64,000 nt of DNA, from contig CALKOU010000003.1 of NCBI GenBank assembly GCA_938092005.1, positions 83,368 through 147,367 on the forward strand. Direction: 5' to 3'. Under the pieces are notes generated by a model. That model was given only the letters and a program-made list of their open reading frames with translations. It was not told where the DNA came from and did no database searches. Below are positions 33,402 through 42,047 of this stretch, piece after piece; position 1 is the first letter of the stretch, and each line of letters starts with the position of its first letter. Position numbers and translations under genes: made by a program. Origin of the DNA: an uncultured Flavobacteriaceae bacterium (GTDB lineage Bacteria > Bacteroidota > Bacteroidia > Flavobacteriales > Flavobacteriaceae).

Positions 33402-33458
33402 GACTTCTTTTTTAACAGGCTGCAAACTTAGGAAAATATGGTGTGTTAAAAAAATTTT

Positions 33459-34712
33459 TTAACTAAAGTTACCATGCAATTCATTTGACAAAAGCTCAAG
33501 TGCTTTATTCATCGTTTTTCGTAGGTTTCTTTCGCGGTGTTTTCCAAAACAAAAGGTTTGTACAAACTTGTGCTTTGGCGTAATAATCGCAATAACAACA
33601 GTACCTATTTCAACGTCAGCATCTCCTTTGGTAGGTCCAAGGTTTCCTGTTGTTGCGACAGCAACATCAGCCCCCGTTTGCTTTAGTACTCCTTTTGCCA
33701 TTTCCAAGGCAACGGCCTCACTCACTACAGAATGTTGTGCAATAAGTGCTTTAGAAACACCTAAAACATCTTGCTTAACTCCAGTTGCATAACTCACTAC
33801 TGAGCCCATAAAAAAAGCAGATGCACCCGAATGTTGTGTAAACAACGCTGCTAAACTACCACCCGTACAACTTTCTGCAGTAGCTAATGTCCATCCCCTT
33901 TGTTGTAGCGCTTCACCGATTTGCATTTCAATGGGTGCCTCGGACTCAAAACCTTTAATATAATCACCAATAAGTGGGTAGAGGGCATCAAACAAAGCGT
34001 CTATTTCATCATGTAAAGCTGTTTCATCGGTTCCACGAGCAGACAAACGCAAACGCACCCGTCCAAGGTTAGGTAAATACGCCAATTTTATATGCGGTGG
34101 CAATGCCATTTCCCAAGCGGAAATTTTTTCAGCGATAATACTTTCCCCAAGACCATAAGTCATCATGGTTTTGTGAACACGCGCTGGCAATGTGAATGTC
34201 CTTTTAATAAGTGGAATAAGTTTTTCGCGAACCAAATATTTCATTTCAAAAGGCACTCCCGGCAAGGAAACAAAAACAGTGTTTTCTCGTTGCATCCACA
34301 TGCCCATCGCAGTACCGTGTTCGTTAAAGAGTTGTGTGCACGTTGAGGGCAGCATGGCCTGTCCGCGATTAAGCGCATTGACTGGCGCTTTTACGTATTT
34401 GCGAAACAATTCATCAATATGTGCCATGACTTCAGGAAAAAAACGAAGTTCATCATCAAAGTATTCGCACAGGGTGTGTTTGGTAATATCGTCTTTAGTT
34501 GGCCCTAGCCCACCCGTCATCACTACCAAATCAACTTGATTTTGCGCGGCTGCAAAGGCATTAAGAATTGCCTCTTTGTTATCTGAAATGGAATGAATTT
34601 GACGAACCTCAACCCCTATCGTATTGAGAGACTTACCAAGAAAGGTTGCATTGGTGTCGACCACCTGTCCAATAAGGATTTCATCCCCGATTGTAATGAT
34701 ATCTGCGCGCAT
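33459..34712 (-). CDS. cinA: CinA family nicotinamide-nucleotide amidohydrolase / competence-damage inducible protein
   Basis: 417 aa; ADIITIGDEILIGQVVDTNATFL; MTGGLGPTKDDITK; AESCTGGSLAALFTQHSGAS. Confidence 0.93.
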   Translation of the reverse strand: MRADIITIGDEILIGQVVDTNATFLGKSLNTIGVEVRQIHSISDNKEAILNAFAAAQNQVDLVVMTGGLGPTKDDITKHTLCEYFDDELRFFPEVMAHIDELFRKYVKAPVNALNRGQAMLPSTCTQLFNEHGTAMGMWMQRENTVFVSLPGVPFEMKYLVREKLIPLIKRTFTLPARVHKTMMTYGLGESIIAEKISAWEMALPPHIKLAYLPNLGRVRLRLSARGTDETALHDEIDALFDALYPLIGDYIKGFESEAPIEMQIGEALQQRGWTLATAESCTGGSLAALFTQHSGASAFFMGSVVSYATGVKQDVLGVSKALIAQHSVVSEAVALEMAKGVLKQTGADVAVATTGNLGPTKGDADVEIGTVVIAIITPKHKFVQTFCFGKHRERNLRKTMNKALELLSNELHGNFS

Positions 34713-35323
34713 TATTTTACGATTAATGAAAATGCCTTTTCTTGGTTAAGATACCCTTCAAGACGGTCATTTTTAGTTACAGGCCCCACACCAGAAGGCG
34801 TTCCCGTAAAAATAATATCGCCAATTTTAAGAGTAAAAAATCGCGAAATATGTTCGATTAGTTCATCCACAGACCATAGCATAAGACTGGTATTTGCCTG
34901 TTGTACCACTTCGCTATTATTATGAAGCGAAAAAGAGAGGCTACCTAAATCCCCTAAGCTGGACTTATCAAACCATTTTCCAATAATGGCAGATCCGTCA
35001 AATGCCTTTGCCTTTTCCCATGGCAAACCTTTAGCTTTTAGTTCTTGCTGAACATCCCGGGCAGTGAAATCAATTCCCAACCCAATTTGATCGTAATACT
35101 TGTGGGCAAACTTAGCCTGAATATGTTTTCCTATTCTATTAATTTTGACCAAGACCTCCACTTCATGATGCACATCATTTGAAAATTCAGGTATAAAAAA
35201 AGGAAGGCTGGACTGCGCAATAGCCGTATCAGGCTTCATAAAGATTACAGGTGCTTCGGGGCGGATATTGCCCAACTCGTCTATGTGGGCTGCATAATTT
35301 CGACCAACACAAATAATTTTCAT
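34712..35323 (-). CDS. Fumarylacetoacetate hydrolase family protein
   Basis: 203 aa; ICVGRNYAAHIDELGN; PVIFMKPDTA; GDIIFTGTPSGVGPV. Confidence 0.92.
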   Translation of the reverse strand: MKIICVGRNYAAHIDELGNIRPEAPVIFMKPDTAIAQSSLPFFIPEFSNDVHHEVEVLVKINRIGKHIQAKFAHKYYDQIGLGIDFTARDVQQELKAKGLPWEKAKAFDGSAIIGKWFDKSSLGDLGSLSFSLHNNSEVVQQANTSLMLWSVDELIEHISRFFTLKIGDIIFTGTPSGVGPVTKNDRLEGYLNQEKAFSLIVK

Positions 35324-36093
35324 GAATTCGTATTCAACGTTTCCAAACGAATTGCTGTAAGTACTTTTTTAGTGTAGAGCGGGAAGTCTGCATTTAACAA
35401 CCAACTAAAATAACCTGGTTCATGCTGCAACACGTCAACAACTTTTTTACCCTTGTGCTTGCCAAAACTAAAAGACGGATCGCCGTCATCATCCGCAAGA
35501 ACAAAGCCTGCAAAATCGATACTTTTTCTTCGTGTTGAAAACGCACTAAGCTTGGCAACGTCATTTTCAAGATCGTCATATCGCGCAATTTGAGACTTCA
35601 ACACTTCGTATGTTGCCGTAGTATCGGCCTCTGCACTGTGTGCATTATCTAAGTCTTTCCCACAGTAAAATTTATATGCCGCTGAAAGTGTACGTTTCTC
35701 CATTTTGTGAAAAATGGTTTGAACATCAACAGTCAAATGCTTTTTAAAATCTACATCTATGCCCACACGCAACATTTCTTCAGCAAGCAGTGGAATATCA
35801 AATCTATCGGAATTAAATCCAGCCAAATCCGAACCCTTAATCATGTTGTAAATTTCTTTACTCAACTGTTTAAACGTAGGCTCGTTTGCTACTTTTTCAT
35901 CTGTTATACCATGTACAGCTGTCGTTTGCGGTGGAATAGGCATTTCGGGATTCACCAACCAAGTCTTGGACTCTTTATTACCGTTGGGAAAAACTTTCAA
36001 AATGGATATTTCCACTATTCGATCTTTGGCAACATTTACCCCTGTTGTTTCCAAATCAAAAAAACATATTGGACGTGTAAGTGAAAGTTCCAT
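35320..36093 (-). CDS. 3'-5' exonuclease (DnaQ/epsilon-like)
   Basis: FFDLETTGVNVAKDRIVEISILKV; HGITDEKV; AHSAEADTTATYEVL; start at MELSLTRP. Confidence 0.92.
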   Translation of the reverse strand: MELSLTRPICFFDLETTGVNVAKDRIVEISILKVFPNGNKESKTWLVNPEMPIPPQTTAVHGITDEKVANEPTFKQLSKEIYNMIKGSDLAGFNSDRFDIPLLAEEMLRVGIDVDFKKHLTVDVQTIFHKMEKRTLSAAYKFYCGKDLDNAHSAEADTTATYEVLKSQIARYDDLENDVAKLSAFSTRRKSIDFAGFVLADDDGDPSFSFGKHKGKKVVDVLQHEPGYFSWLLNADFPLYTKKVLTAIRLETLNTNS

Positions 36094-36095
36094 AT

Positions 36096-37451
36096 TTATA
36101 GTTTTTGTGATTCGTCCCATTGTTCAATGCGCTCTTTTAAGCGCAATAAAAACATACCCCCCATAGCACCGTTAATGATACGATGATCATAACTATGCGA
36201 AACGACCATTTGTTGACGAATGGCGATAACATCCCCATGTTCTGTTTCTAGGACAGCTGGGACTTTTCGAATAGCACCCAATGCCAAAATCGCAAGCTGC
36301 GGTTGATTGATAATAGGTGTTCCTGTTAGACTGCCAAACATACCTACATTGGTAACGGTATACGTTCCACCCTGAACGTCGTCTGGGCTTAAGGCATTAG
36401 TACGTGCATTTGAAGCCAATTCATGAACACGCTTAGCAAGTCCAATAAGGTTTAGCGAATCTGCTTGCTTGATTACAGGAACAATAAGGTTACCGTCCGG
36501 TAATGCTGTTGCCATGCCAATATTAATATCTTTTTTGTTGACGATGTTGGTTCCGTCTAACGAAGCGTTGAGCAATGGAAATTCAGGCAAAACTTGTGCT
36601 ACAAGATGCAAAAAAATAGGTGTGAACGTAAGTTTGACCCCATGCTGAGTAACAAATTGCTGTTTTACTTTTTCACGCCAATTCCAAAGTTTGGTAACGT
36701 CGATTTCAATGAACGATTGCACGTGAGCCGACGTTTGCAGGCTGCGTGTCATGTGCTCTGAAATCATCTGCTCCATTCGTGTCATGGGCACAACAGCATC
36801 TTTATTGTTTTTTGCTGGAGACGTTACAGGAATTACAGGGGGTTGCGTCACTACTTTTGGCGTGTTTTGTTGAGGCTTGTGAGCTGAAGTCCTGGTCTCA
36901 ACGAATGCCAAAACATCACTTTTGGTAACGCGGCCATCTTTTCCCGAACCTGTAATTGAAGCTAGTTCTTGATTTGAAATCTGCTCCTGCTTAGCGATAC
37001 TCTTAACAAGAGGCGAGTAAAAACGTTTTTCTCCAACGGCGGCTTGGGTAACGGGCTTGATGGCCTCTTGCGCTTGCTCCATATATTGTTCAGGGGCAGC
37101 AAATACTTCCGCTGTTTCTTCAGTCTTTGAAGATGATACAATAGGAGCTTGTTCAACAACAGATTCCGTAGCAGCTTTAACTGAGGGAGCAGCATCCTGT
37201 GCAACGGCTTCATCTGTTTCAATAAGAACCATCGGTTCGTCAACAGCAACAACTGCATTTATTGGGTGAAGAATTTCTTTAATAACACCACTATACTCGC
37301 TAGCAACCTCAGAATCAACCTTGTCAGTAGCAACCTCTACGACTGCCTCATCGGCAGCTACGGTATCCCCTACTTTTTTTAACCATTGCGTGATGGTAGC
37401 TTCTGAAACACTCTCGCCCATAGCGGGCAAAACAAGCTGATAAATGGGCAT
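36096..37451 (-). CDS. Dihydrolipoamide acyltransferase (2-oxo acid dehydrogenase E2)
   Basis: 451 aa; lipoyl domain (VEVATDKVDSEVASEYSG), E3-binding domain, catalytic SHSYDHRIINGAMGG. Confidence 0.93.
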   Translation of the reverse strand: MPIYQLVLPAMGESVSEATITQWLKKVGDTVAADEAVVEVATDKVDSEVASEYSGVIKEILHPINAVVAVDEPMVLIETDEAVAQDAAPSVKAATESVVEQAPIVSSSKTEETAEVFAAPEQYMEQAQEAIKPVTQAAVGEKRFYSPLVKSIAKQEQISNQELASITGSGKDGRVTKSDVLAFVETRTSAHKPQQNTPKVVTQPPVIPVTSPAKNNKDAVVPMTRMEQMISEHMTRSLQTSAHVQSFIEIDVTKLWNWREKVKQQFVTQHGVKLTFTPIFLHLVAQVLPEFPLLNASLDGTNIVNKKDINIGMATALPDGNLIVPVIKQADSLNLIGLAKRVHELASNARTNALSPDDVQGGTYTVTNVGMFGSLTGTPIINQPQLAILALGAIRKVPAVLETEHGDVIAIRQQMVVSHSYDHRIINGAMGGMFLLRLKERIEQWDESQKL

Positions 37452-37493
37452 TTGAATTTTTTTTTCAAAAGTACAAATTAATCATGGCTTTCG

Positions 37494-38633
37494 CTATGAC
37501 ATAACCAGCACTTCTCCTTTGGCATTACTTGAGATGCTTCCAACAGCATGGCTTTTGTCAGAGCACAAGAACTTATATGTAAACCCTTTTCCGTGGCGCG
37601 ACATAAATGCAATACAGTCTTTAAAAGAAATGGTCTCTGGATCAAAAATAAGTTCGGTGCGTGTGTTTTTATGACCCAATGCAGGAGTAAGCCCTGCAGT
37701 ATGCATAAACGAAATGTTTTTGTTTACGCCAATCTCCAAATCAAGATCTTTTGATATCAACCAATAACAACTAGGCTGAGGTTTAATAGTGTTAGGCGCT
37801 GTTAGGTTGATACGTTTTAAAAAACTAAACAAGTTGGTTGCAAGTTTGATCCATACTTTAACCAAGTTAGAAACATGAAAATGTTTGTTGTAAAAATAAT
37901 TCATGGCTTCGCGAAACATCATTTGATAAGCAAAATCCTTAGGGGTACTTTCGCCTTTAAAGTGTATTGTTGTTATGTCTGCATTATAATAATTTTGCTG
38001 CCCTAACTGTAGTGATCGATAACTTAAATCAATATCATCGGAATACATAAAGCAACCTTCATCAAAACCATTGAGCGACCTGTAATGCTTGGTGCGCATA
38101 AACATAAAAGCACCAACCAAAACATCTGTGGGACCTGATTCATCTTTTGGCAAACGCATGTTGTAGTAAGCGCCAAACAACTTAGGAAACACTTTATAAA
38201 GTCCTGAAACTTTGGCAAAAGCAACAGCTGGAGTTGGAACACCTCTCTTGGATTCTTTTAAAAATGAACCTGAACCATCAATGAGCTTTGGACCCATAAT
38301 GGCCACTTGGTTATTTTCCTCCATAAAGGATAGCGCCTTCACAAACGTATCTTCTGCCACAATCGTGTCAGGATTTAAAATACAAACGTACTCTCCTTTT
38401 GCTTGGGCAACACCAATGTTATTCCCTTTTGGAAACCCTGTGTTTTCATTATTTACAATTCTTTTGACTTGAGGAAACTGTTTTGCAATCCAGTCAATAC
38501 TTCCATCAATAGAAGCATTATCCACTAAAATAACCTCTGCATCCAAATTTTTAGTAGCGGCTAGGACGCTCTGCAAGCACACATCACAAAAGTACTTTAC
38601 ATTATAGTTTAAAATTATGACAGATAATTGCAT
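37494..38633 (-). CDS. Glycosyltransferase family 2
   Basis: 379 aa; LSVIILNYNVKYFCDVCLQSV; ILVDNASIDGS; NTGFPKGNNIGV. Confidence 0.92.
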   Translation of the reverse strand: MQLSVIILNYNVKYFCDVCLQSVLAATKNLDAEVILVDNASIDGSIDWIAKQFPQVKRIVNNENTGFPKGNNIGVAQAKGEYVCILNPDTIVAEDTFVKALSFMEENNQVAIMGPKLIDGSGSFLKESKRGVPTPAVAFAKVSGLYKVFPKLFGAYYNMRLPKDESGPTDVLVGAFMFMRTKHYRSLNGFDEGCFMYSDDIDLSYRSLQLGQQNYYNADITTIHFKGESTPKDFAYQMMFREAMNYFYNKHFHVSNLVKVWIKLATNLFSFLKRINLTAPNTIKPQPSCYWLISKDLDLEIGVNKNISFMHTAGLTPALGHKNTRTELIFDPETISFKDCIAFMSRHGKGFTYKFLCSDKSHAVGSISSNAKGEVLVMS

Positions 38634-38635
38634 GC

Positions 38636-39253
38636 TTAGCTTTTCATTGACATTTCAAAAGGGATACGTTGACGAATACTTCTACCTAGCGTAAGCTCAT
38701 CGGCGTATTCCAATTCATCACCAATACCAATACCACGAGATATCGCTGAAAAACGCAACCTCAGAGCGCTTAATTTTTTATATATATAATAGTTTGTCGT
38801 ATCTCCTTCCATAGTACTGCTCAATGCAAATATAATCTCATTAATATTTTCTTCTTGCACACGAGCCACCAACGCGTCAATGGTGAGTTGTTGTGGTCCA
38901 ATTCCGTCCATAGGGGCAATTTTACCACCCAAAACGTGATATAGCCCTTTAAATTGTCCTGTTGCCTCAATAGCCATAACGTCTCTAATATCTTCTACCA
39001 CACAAATAACATTGCGCTCGCGAAGTGGATTTGCGCATATTGTACATTGATCATCATCTGAAATATTGTGGCACGTAGTACAATAACGTATTTGTTGGCG
39101 CAATGTTGCGATAGCACCAGAAAGGCGTTCGCTGAAATCTGTTGGCTGACGTAATAAGTGAAGTACTAAACGAAGTGCTGATCGTCTTCCAATACCTGGA
39201 AGCTGTGCAATTTCATCCACTGCTTTTTGCACTAACAAAGAAGGAATTTCCAT
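38636..39253 (-). CDS. recR: Recombination mediator protein RecR
   Basis: [33 protein letters not shown]; Toprim segment. Confidence 0.97.
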   Translation of the reverse strand: MEIPSLLVQKAVDEIAQLPGIGRRSALRLVLHLLRQPTDFSERLSGAIATLRQQIRYCTTCHNISDDDQCTICANPLRERNVICVVEDIRDVMAIEATGQFKGLYHVLGGKIAPMDGIGPQQLTIDALVARVQEENINEIIFALSSTMEGDTTNYYIYKKLSALRLRFSAISRGIGIGDELEYADELTLGRSIRQRIPFEMSMKS

Positions 39254-39287
39254 ATTCAAAAATACATTATTTAAACAACTCCTACAT

Positions 39288-40793
39288 ATGCTATATTTGA
39301 CAAAAAAACAGATGAGTGCTCAAGTACTGGTATTGAGCTTATTGGCATACTTTGGCTTGCTTTACATCATTTCACTAACAGTTGGAAAAAGCAACACCAA
39401 CACGGCTTTTTTTTCTGCAAACAATAAAGCCCCTTGGTACCTAGTAGCCTTCGGTATGATAGGCGCCACACTCTCTGGGCTTACTTTTGTTTCTGTTCCA
39501 GGTTGGGTTGAAAGCACCCAACTTAGCTACGTACAAATGGTACTGGGTTATGCGGTGGGCTACCTGTTTATTGCCACTGTTTTGTTACCCCTTTATTACA
39601 AATGGAATCTTGTTAGTATATACACCTATTTAAGACATCGCTTTGGATATTATGCATACAAAACAGGGGCTTCCTTTTTTATACTTTCCCGACTTACAGG
39701 AACTAGTTTGCGGCTTTTTTTAGTACTCAAAGTCATGCATTGGATTGCTTTAGACGCACTTCATGTTCCATTTTGGACAACTGCAGCACTATCCATTTTT
39801 GGCATCTGGATATATACTCAAAAGGCAGGAATTAAAACGATAATATACACAGACACCGTGCAAACGCTTTGTATGTTAATAGCACTAGGTGTTAGTATTT
39901 ATGTGCTTTATCATGAATTGAATTTAGACGTACAGTCGACATTGGGTTGGTGGAAAAATCAACCTACAACGAAATTGTTTTTTTGGAATAACTGGGGTAG
40001 TGCTCAACATTTTAGCAAGCAATTTTTAGCTGGCATACTCATTGCCTTTGCCATGACTGGACTCGATCAAGAAATGATGCAAAAAAATTTAAGTTGTAGA
40101 TCCCTTAAGGATGCACAAAAAAACATGCTTTGGTTTACTGTTGCTCTTGTAATAATTACAATGTTATTTTTAATTCTAGGTGTGTTTCTAACTGCATATG
40201 CGCAGACCACAGGAATTACTGCTACAGGAGATCATCTTTTTCCTTTTATAGCCACTCAATCGGGATTGAGCGAAGTATTGAGCTATGTATTTGTTTTTGG
40301 ACTGATCGCTGCTGCTTTTAGTAGTGCAGACAGTTCACTCACTTCGCTCACCACAAGTGTTAGTATCGATATTTGGGATATCAAAGAAGGTACAAAAGGT
40401 GTGAAACAACGTAAAAAAATTCACGTCATCATGGCACTAGTTCTGTGGACTTGCATGGTTTGTTTTTATTATCTGGTAGAAAACGAGAGCGTAATACAAC
40501 AACTGTTACTGTTCGCAGGATACACCTATGGTCCATTGCTTGGCTTGTATTTGCTAGGTATCTTTTCTAAACGCACTACTCGTGACGAATGGGCACCATA
40601 TATTTGTGTGGCGGCACCTGTTTTAACTTATGTAATAGCAACCTACAGCAAAATCATATTGGGGTACGACTTTGGATTTTTTGTGCTTGCGCTCAATGGT
40701 GGAATAACAATGCTATTGTTGTGGATTTCGGGGATCGGATTACCAATGTATCAAGGTGCTTCCCCAGGTAAAACCACTACCAAAAGCAGCTAG
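39288..40793 (+). CDS. Sodium:solute symporter family protein
   Basis: 501 aa, about 13 TM helices; SSF pattern [16 protein letters not shown]...[26 protein letters not shown]. True start may be ATG 39312 (MSAQVLVLS). Confidence 0.88.
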   Translation: MLYLTKKQMSAQVLVLSLLAYFGLLYIISLTVGKSNTNTAFFSANNKAPWYLVAFGMIGATLSGLTFVSVPGWVESTQLSYVQMVLGYAVGYLFIATVLLPLYYKWNLVSIYTYLRHRFGYYAYKTGASFFILSRLTGTSLRLFLVLKVMHWIALDALHVPFWTTAALSIFGIWIYTQKAGIKTIIYTDTVQTLCMLIALGVSIYVLYHELNLDVQSTLGWWKNQPTTKLFFWNNWGSAQHFSKQFLAGILIAFAMTGLDQEMMQKNLSCRSLKDAQKNMLWFTVALVIITMLFLILGVFLTAYAQTTGITATGDHLFPFIATQSGLSEVLSYVFVFGLIAAAFSSADSSLTSLTTSVSIDIWDIKEGTKGVKQRKKIHVIMALVLWTCMVCFYYLVENESVIQQLLLFAGYTYGPLLGLYLLGIFSKRTTRDEWAPYICVAAPVLTYVIATYSKIILGYDFGFFVLALNGGITMLLLWISGIGLPMYQGASPGKTTTKSS

Positions 40794-41747
40794 TAACACG
40801 GTATCACCCTCCTTAATTTTTCCTTCTCCCCATGCTTCAGAAAGTGCAATAGGAATAGATGCAGCTGTAGTATTCCCATAACGCATGATGTTGTTATAAA
40901 CCTGATCATCGCGTAGGCTAAATTTCTTTTGCACAAACTGGGCAATTCGTAAATTAGCCTGATGTGGGATAAATAAATCGATATCGGAAGTGTTTTTTCC
41001 ATTTTTTTGTAATGCCTCTTGAATCACTTCGCTAAAACGCACAACGGCATTCTTAAACACCAATTGTCCATTCATATAAGGATGGTACCGCATATCATCT
41101 TCGTCATAGTCAGCAACAATTTCTGGAATCCACTGCTTTGTACTTGGCCCAATAATCGCCAGTTCTTCGGCATGTTTCCCTTCAGAATACAAATGCGTGG
41201 ATTGAATCCCTTTGGAGGTATCTTCTTCACGAGTAAGCACAGCAGCTCCTGCGCCATCCCCAAAAATGACCGAAACCGTACGTCCACGAGTAGTAAAATC
41301 CATACCGCCCGAGTGATACTCTGAACCTACAAGTAATACGTTTTTATACATTCCTGTTTTAATGAATTGATCCGCTACAGAAAGTCCATAAATAAATCCA
41401 GAACACTGGTTACGTATATCGAGCGCAGGACAAGTTCCCATACCCATCATGTCTTGTAATAATACTCCTGAACCAGGAAAGTATAAATCTGGACTCAGGG
41501 TAGCAAAAATGACAAGCTCAATGTCGTCTTTTGAAATCCCTGCACGGTCAAGTGCCATCTCAGCAGCCTTTACGCCCATGGAAGCAGTACCCTCCCCAGA
41601 ATCTTTTTTAATGAATCGACGTTCTTTAATTCCAGTGCGTTCTGTAATCCATTCGTCGTTGGTATCCATAAGTTTAGATAAATCGTCGTTTGTAACAATA
41701 TTTTCTGGAACAAAATGACCAAGACCTGCAATACGGGAGTGATACAT
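40740..41747 (-). CDS. fabH: 3-oxoacyl-ACP synthase III (FabH-like)
   Basis: 335 aa; NEWITERTGIKERR, ALDIRNQCSGFIYGLSVA, PHQANLRI, GNTTAASIP. Confidence 0.94.
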   Translation of the reverse strand: MYHSRIAGLGHFVPENIVTNDDLSKLMDTNDEWITERTGIKERRFIKKDSGEGTASMGVKAAEMALDRAGISKDDIELVIFATLSPDLYFPGSGVLLQDMMGMGTCPALDIRNQCSGFIYGLSVADQFIKTGMYKNVLLVGSEYHSGGMDFTTRGRTVSVIFGDGAGAAVLTREEDTSKGIQSTHLYSEGKHAEELAIIGPSTKQWIPEIVADYDEDDMRYHPYMNGQLVFKNAVVRFSEVIQEALQKNGKNTSDIDLFIPHQANLRIAQFVQKKFSLRDDQVYNNIMRYGNTTAASIPIALSEAWGEGKIKEGDTVLLAAFGSGFTWGSTLIHW

Positions 41748-41790
41748 ATTTAATAAAATTTAAAAGCAATTAACGAAATAAATATGGCAT

Positions 41791-41826
41791 AAAAAAAAGA
41801 AGGTGCAACAACCACGATGCACCTTC
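41791..41826 (-). terminator. Strong intrinsic terminator upstream of fabH, at the end of a candidate leader/sRNA
   Basis: GAAGGTGCA (41799-41807) - 10 nt - TGCACCTTC (41818-41826), perfect 9-bp stem followed on the minus strand by T8. Confidence 0.85.
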
Positions 41827-41843
41827 GAACAACTTAACCAAAA

Positions 41844-41879
41844 TTAAACAAACCAATAAAAAGGAATGTGTGTAATCAT
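41844..41879 (-). other. Candidate leader-peptide mini-ORF MITHIPFYWFV*
   Basis: ATG ATT ACA CAC ATT CCT TTT TAT TGG TTT GTT TAA; its stop lies 17 nt before the terminator hairpin. Confidence 0.4.
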
Positions 41880-41932
41880 AAGAGTTTCATAGCAATTTTC
41901 TCCGCAACAAATTTTGTTGATTGATTACTCCA

Positions 41933-41962
41933 CAAATATAAAAATGTTTAATAAAAAAACAA
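41933..41962 (-). promoter_or_regulatory. Bacteroidetes-type sigma-A promoter reading toward fabH
   Basis: TTG (41960-41962) - N19 - TATATTTG (41933-41940) on the minus strand. Confidence 0.7.
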
Positions 41963-42047
41963 ATTATTTAAACAAAATATTTTTATGCCATCCTGTCAGC
42001 CCGTTTATTTTGGTACTTTTTTTGAAATAGATTTAAAAACAAAAATT

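Noticed and set aside
37057-37269. Ala/Glu-rich region of the E2 acyltransferase as a separate plus-strand gene
   Set aside because: It is the antisense of the flexible linker between the lipoyl and E3-binding domains; the minus-strand frame is continuous and conserved.
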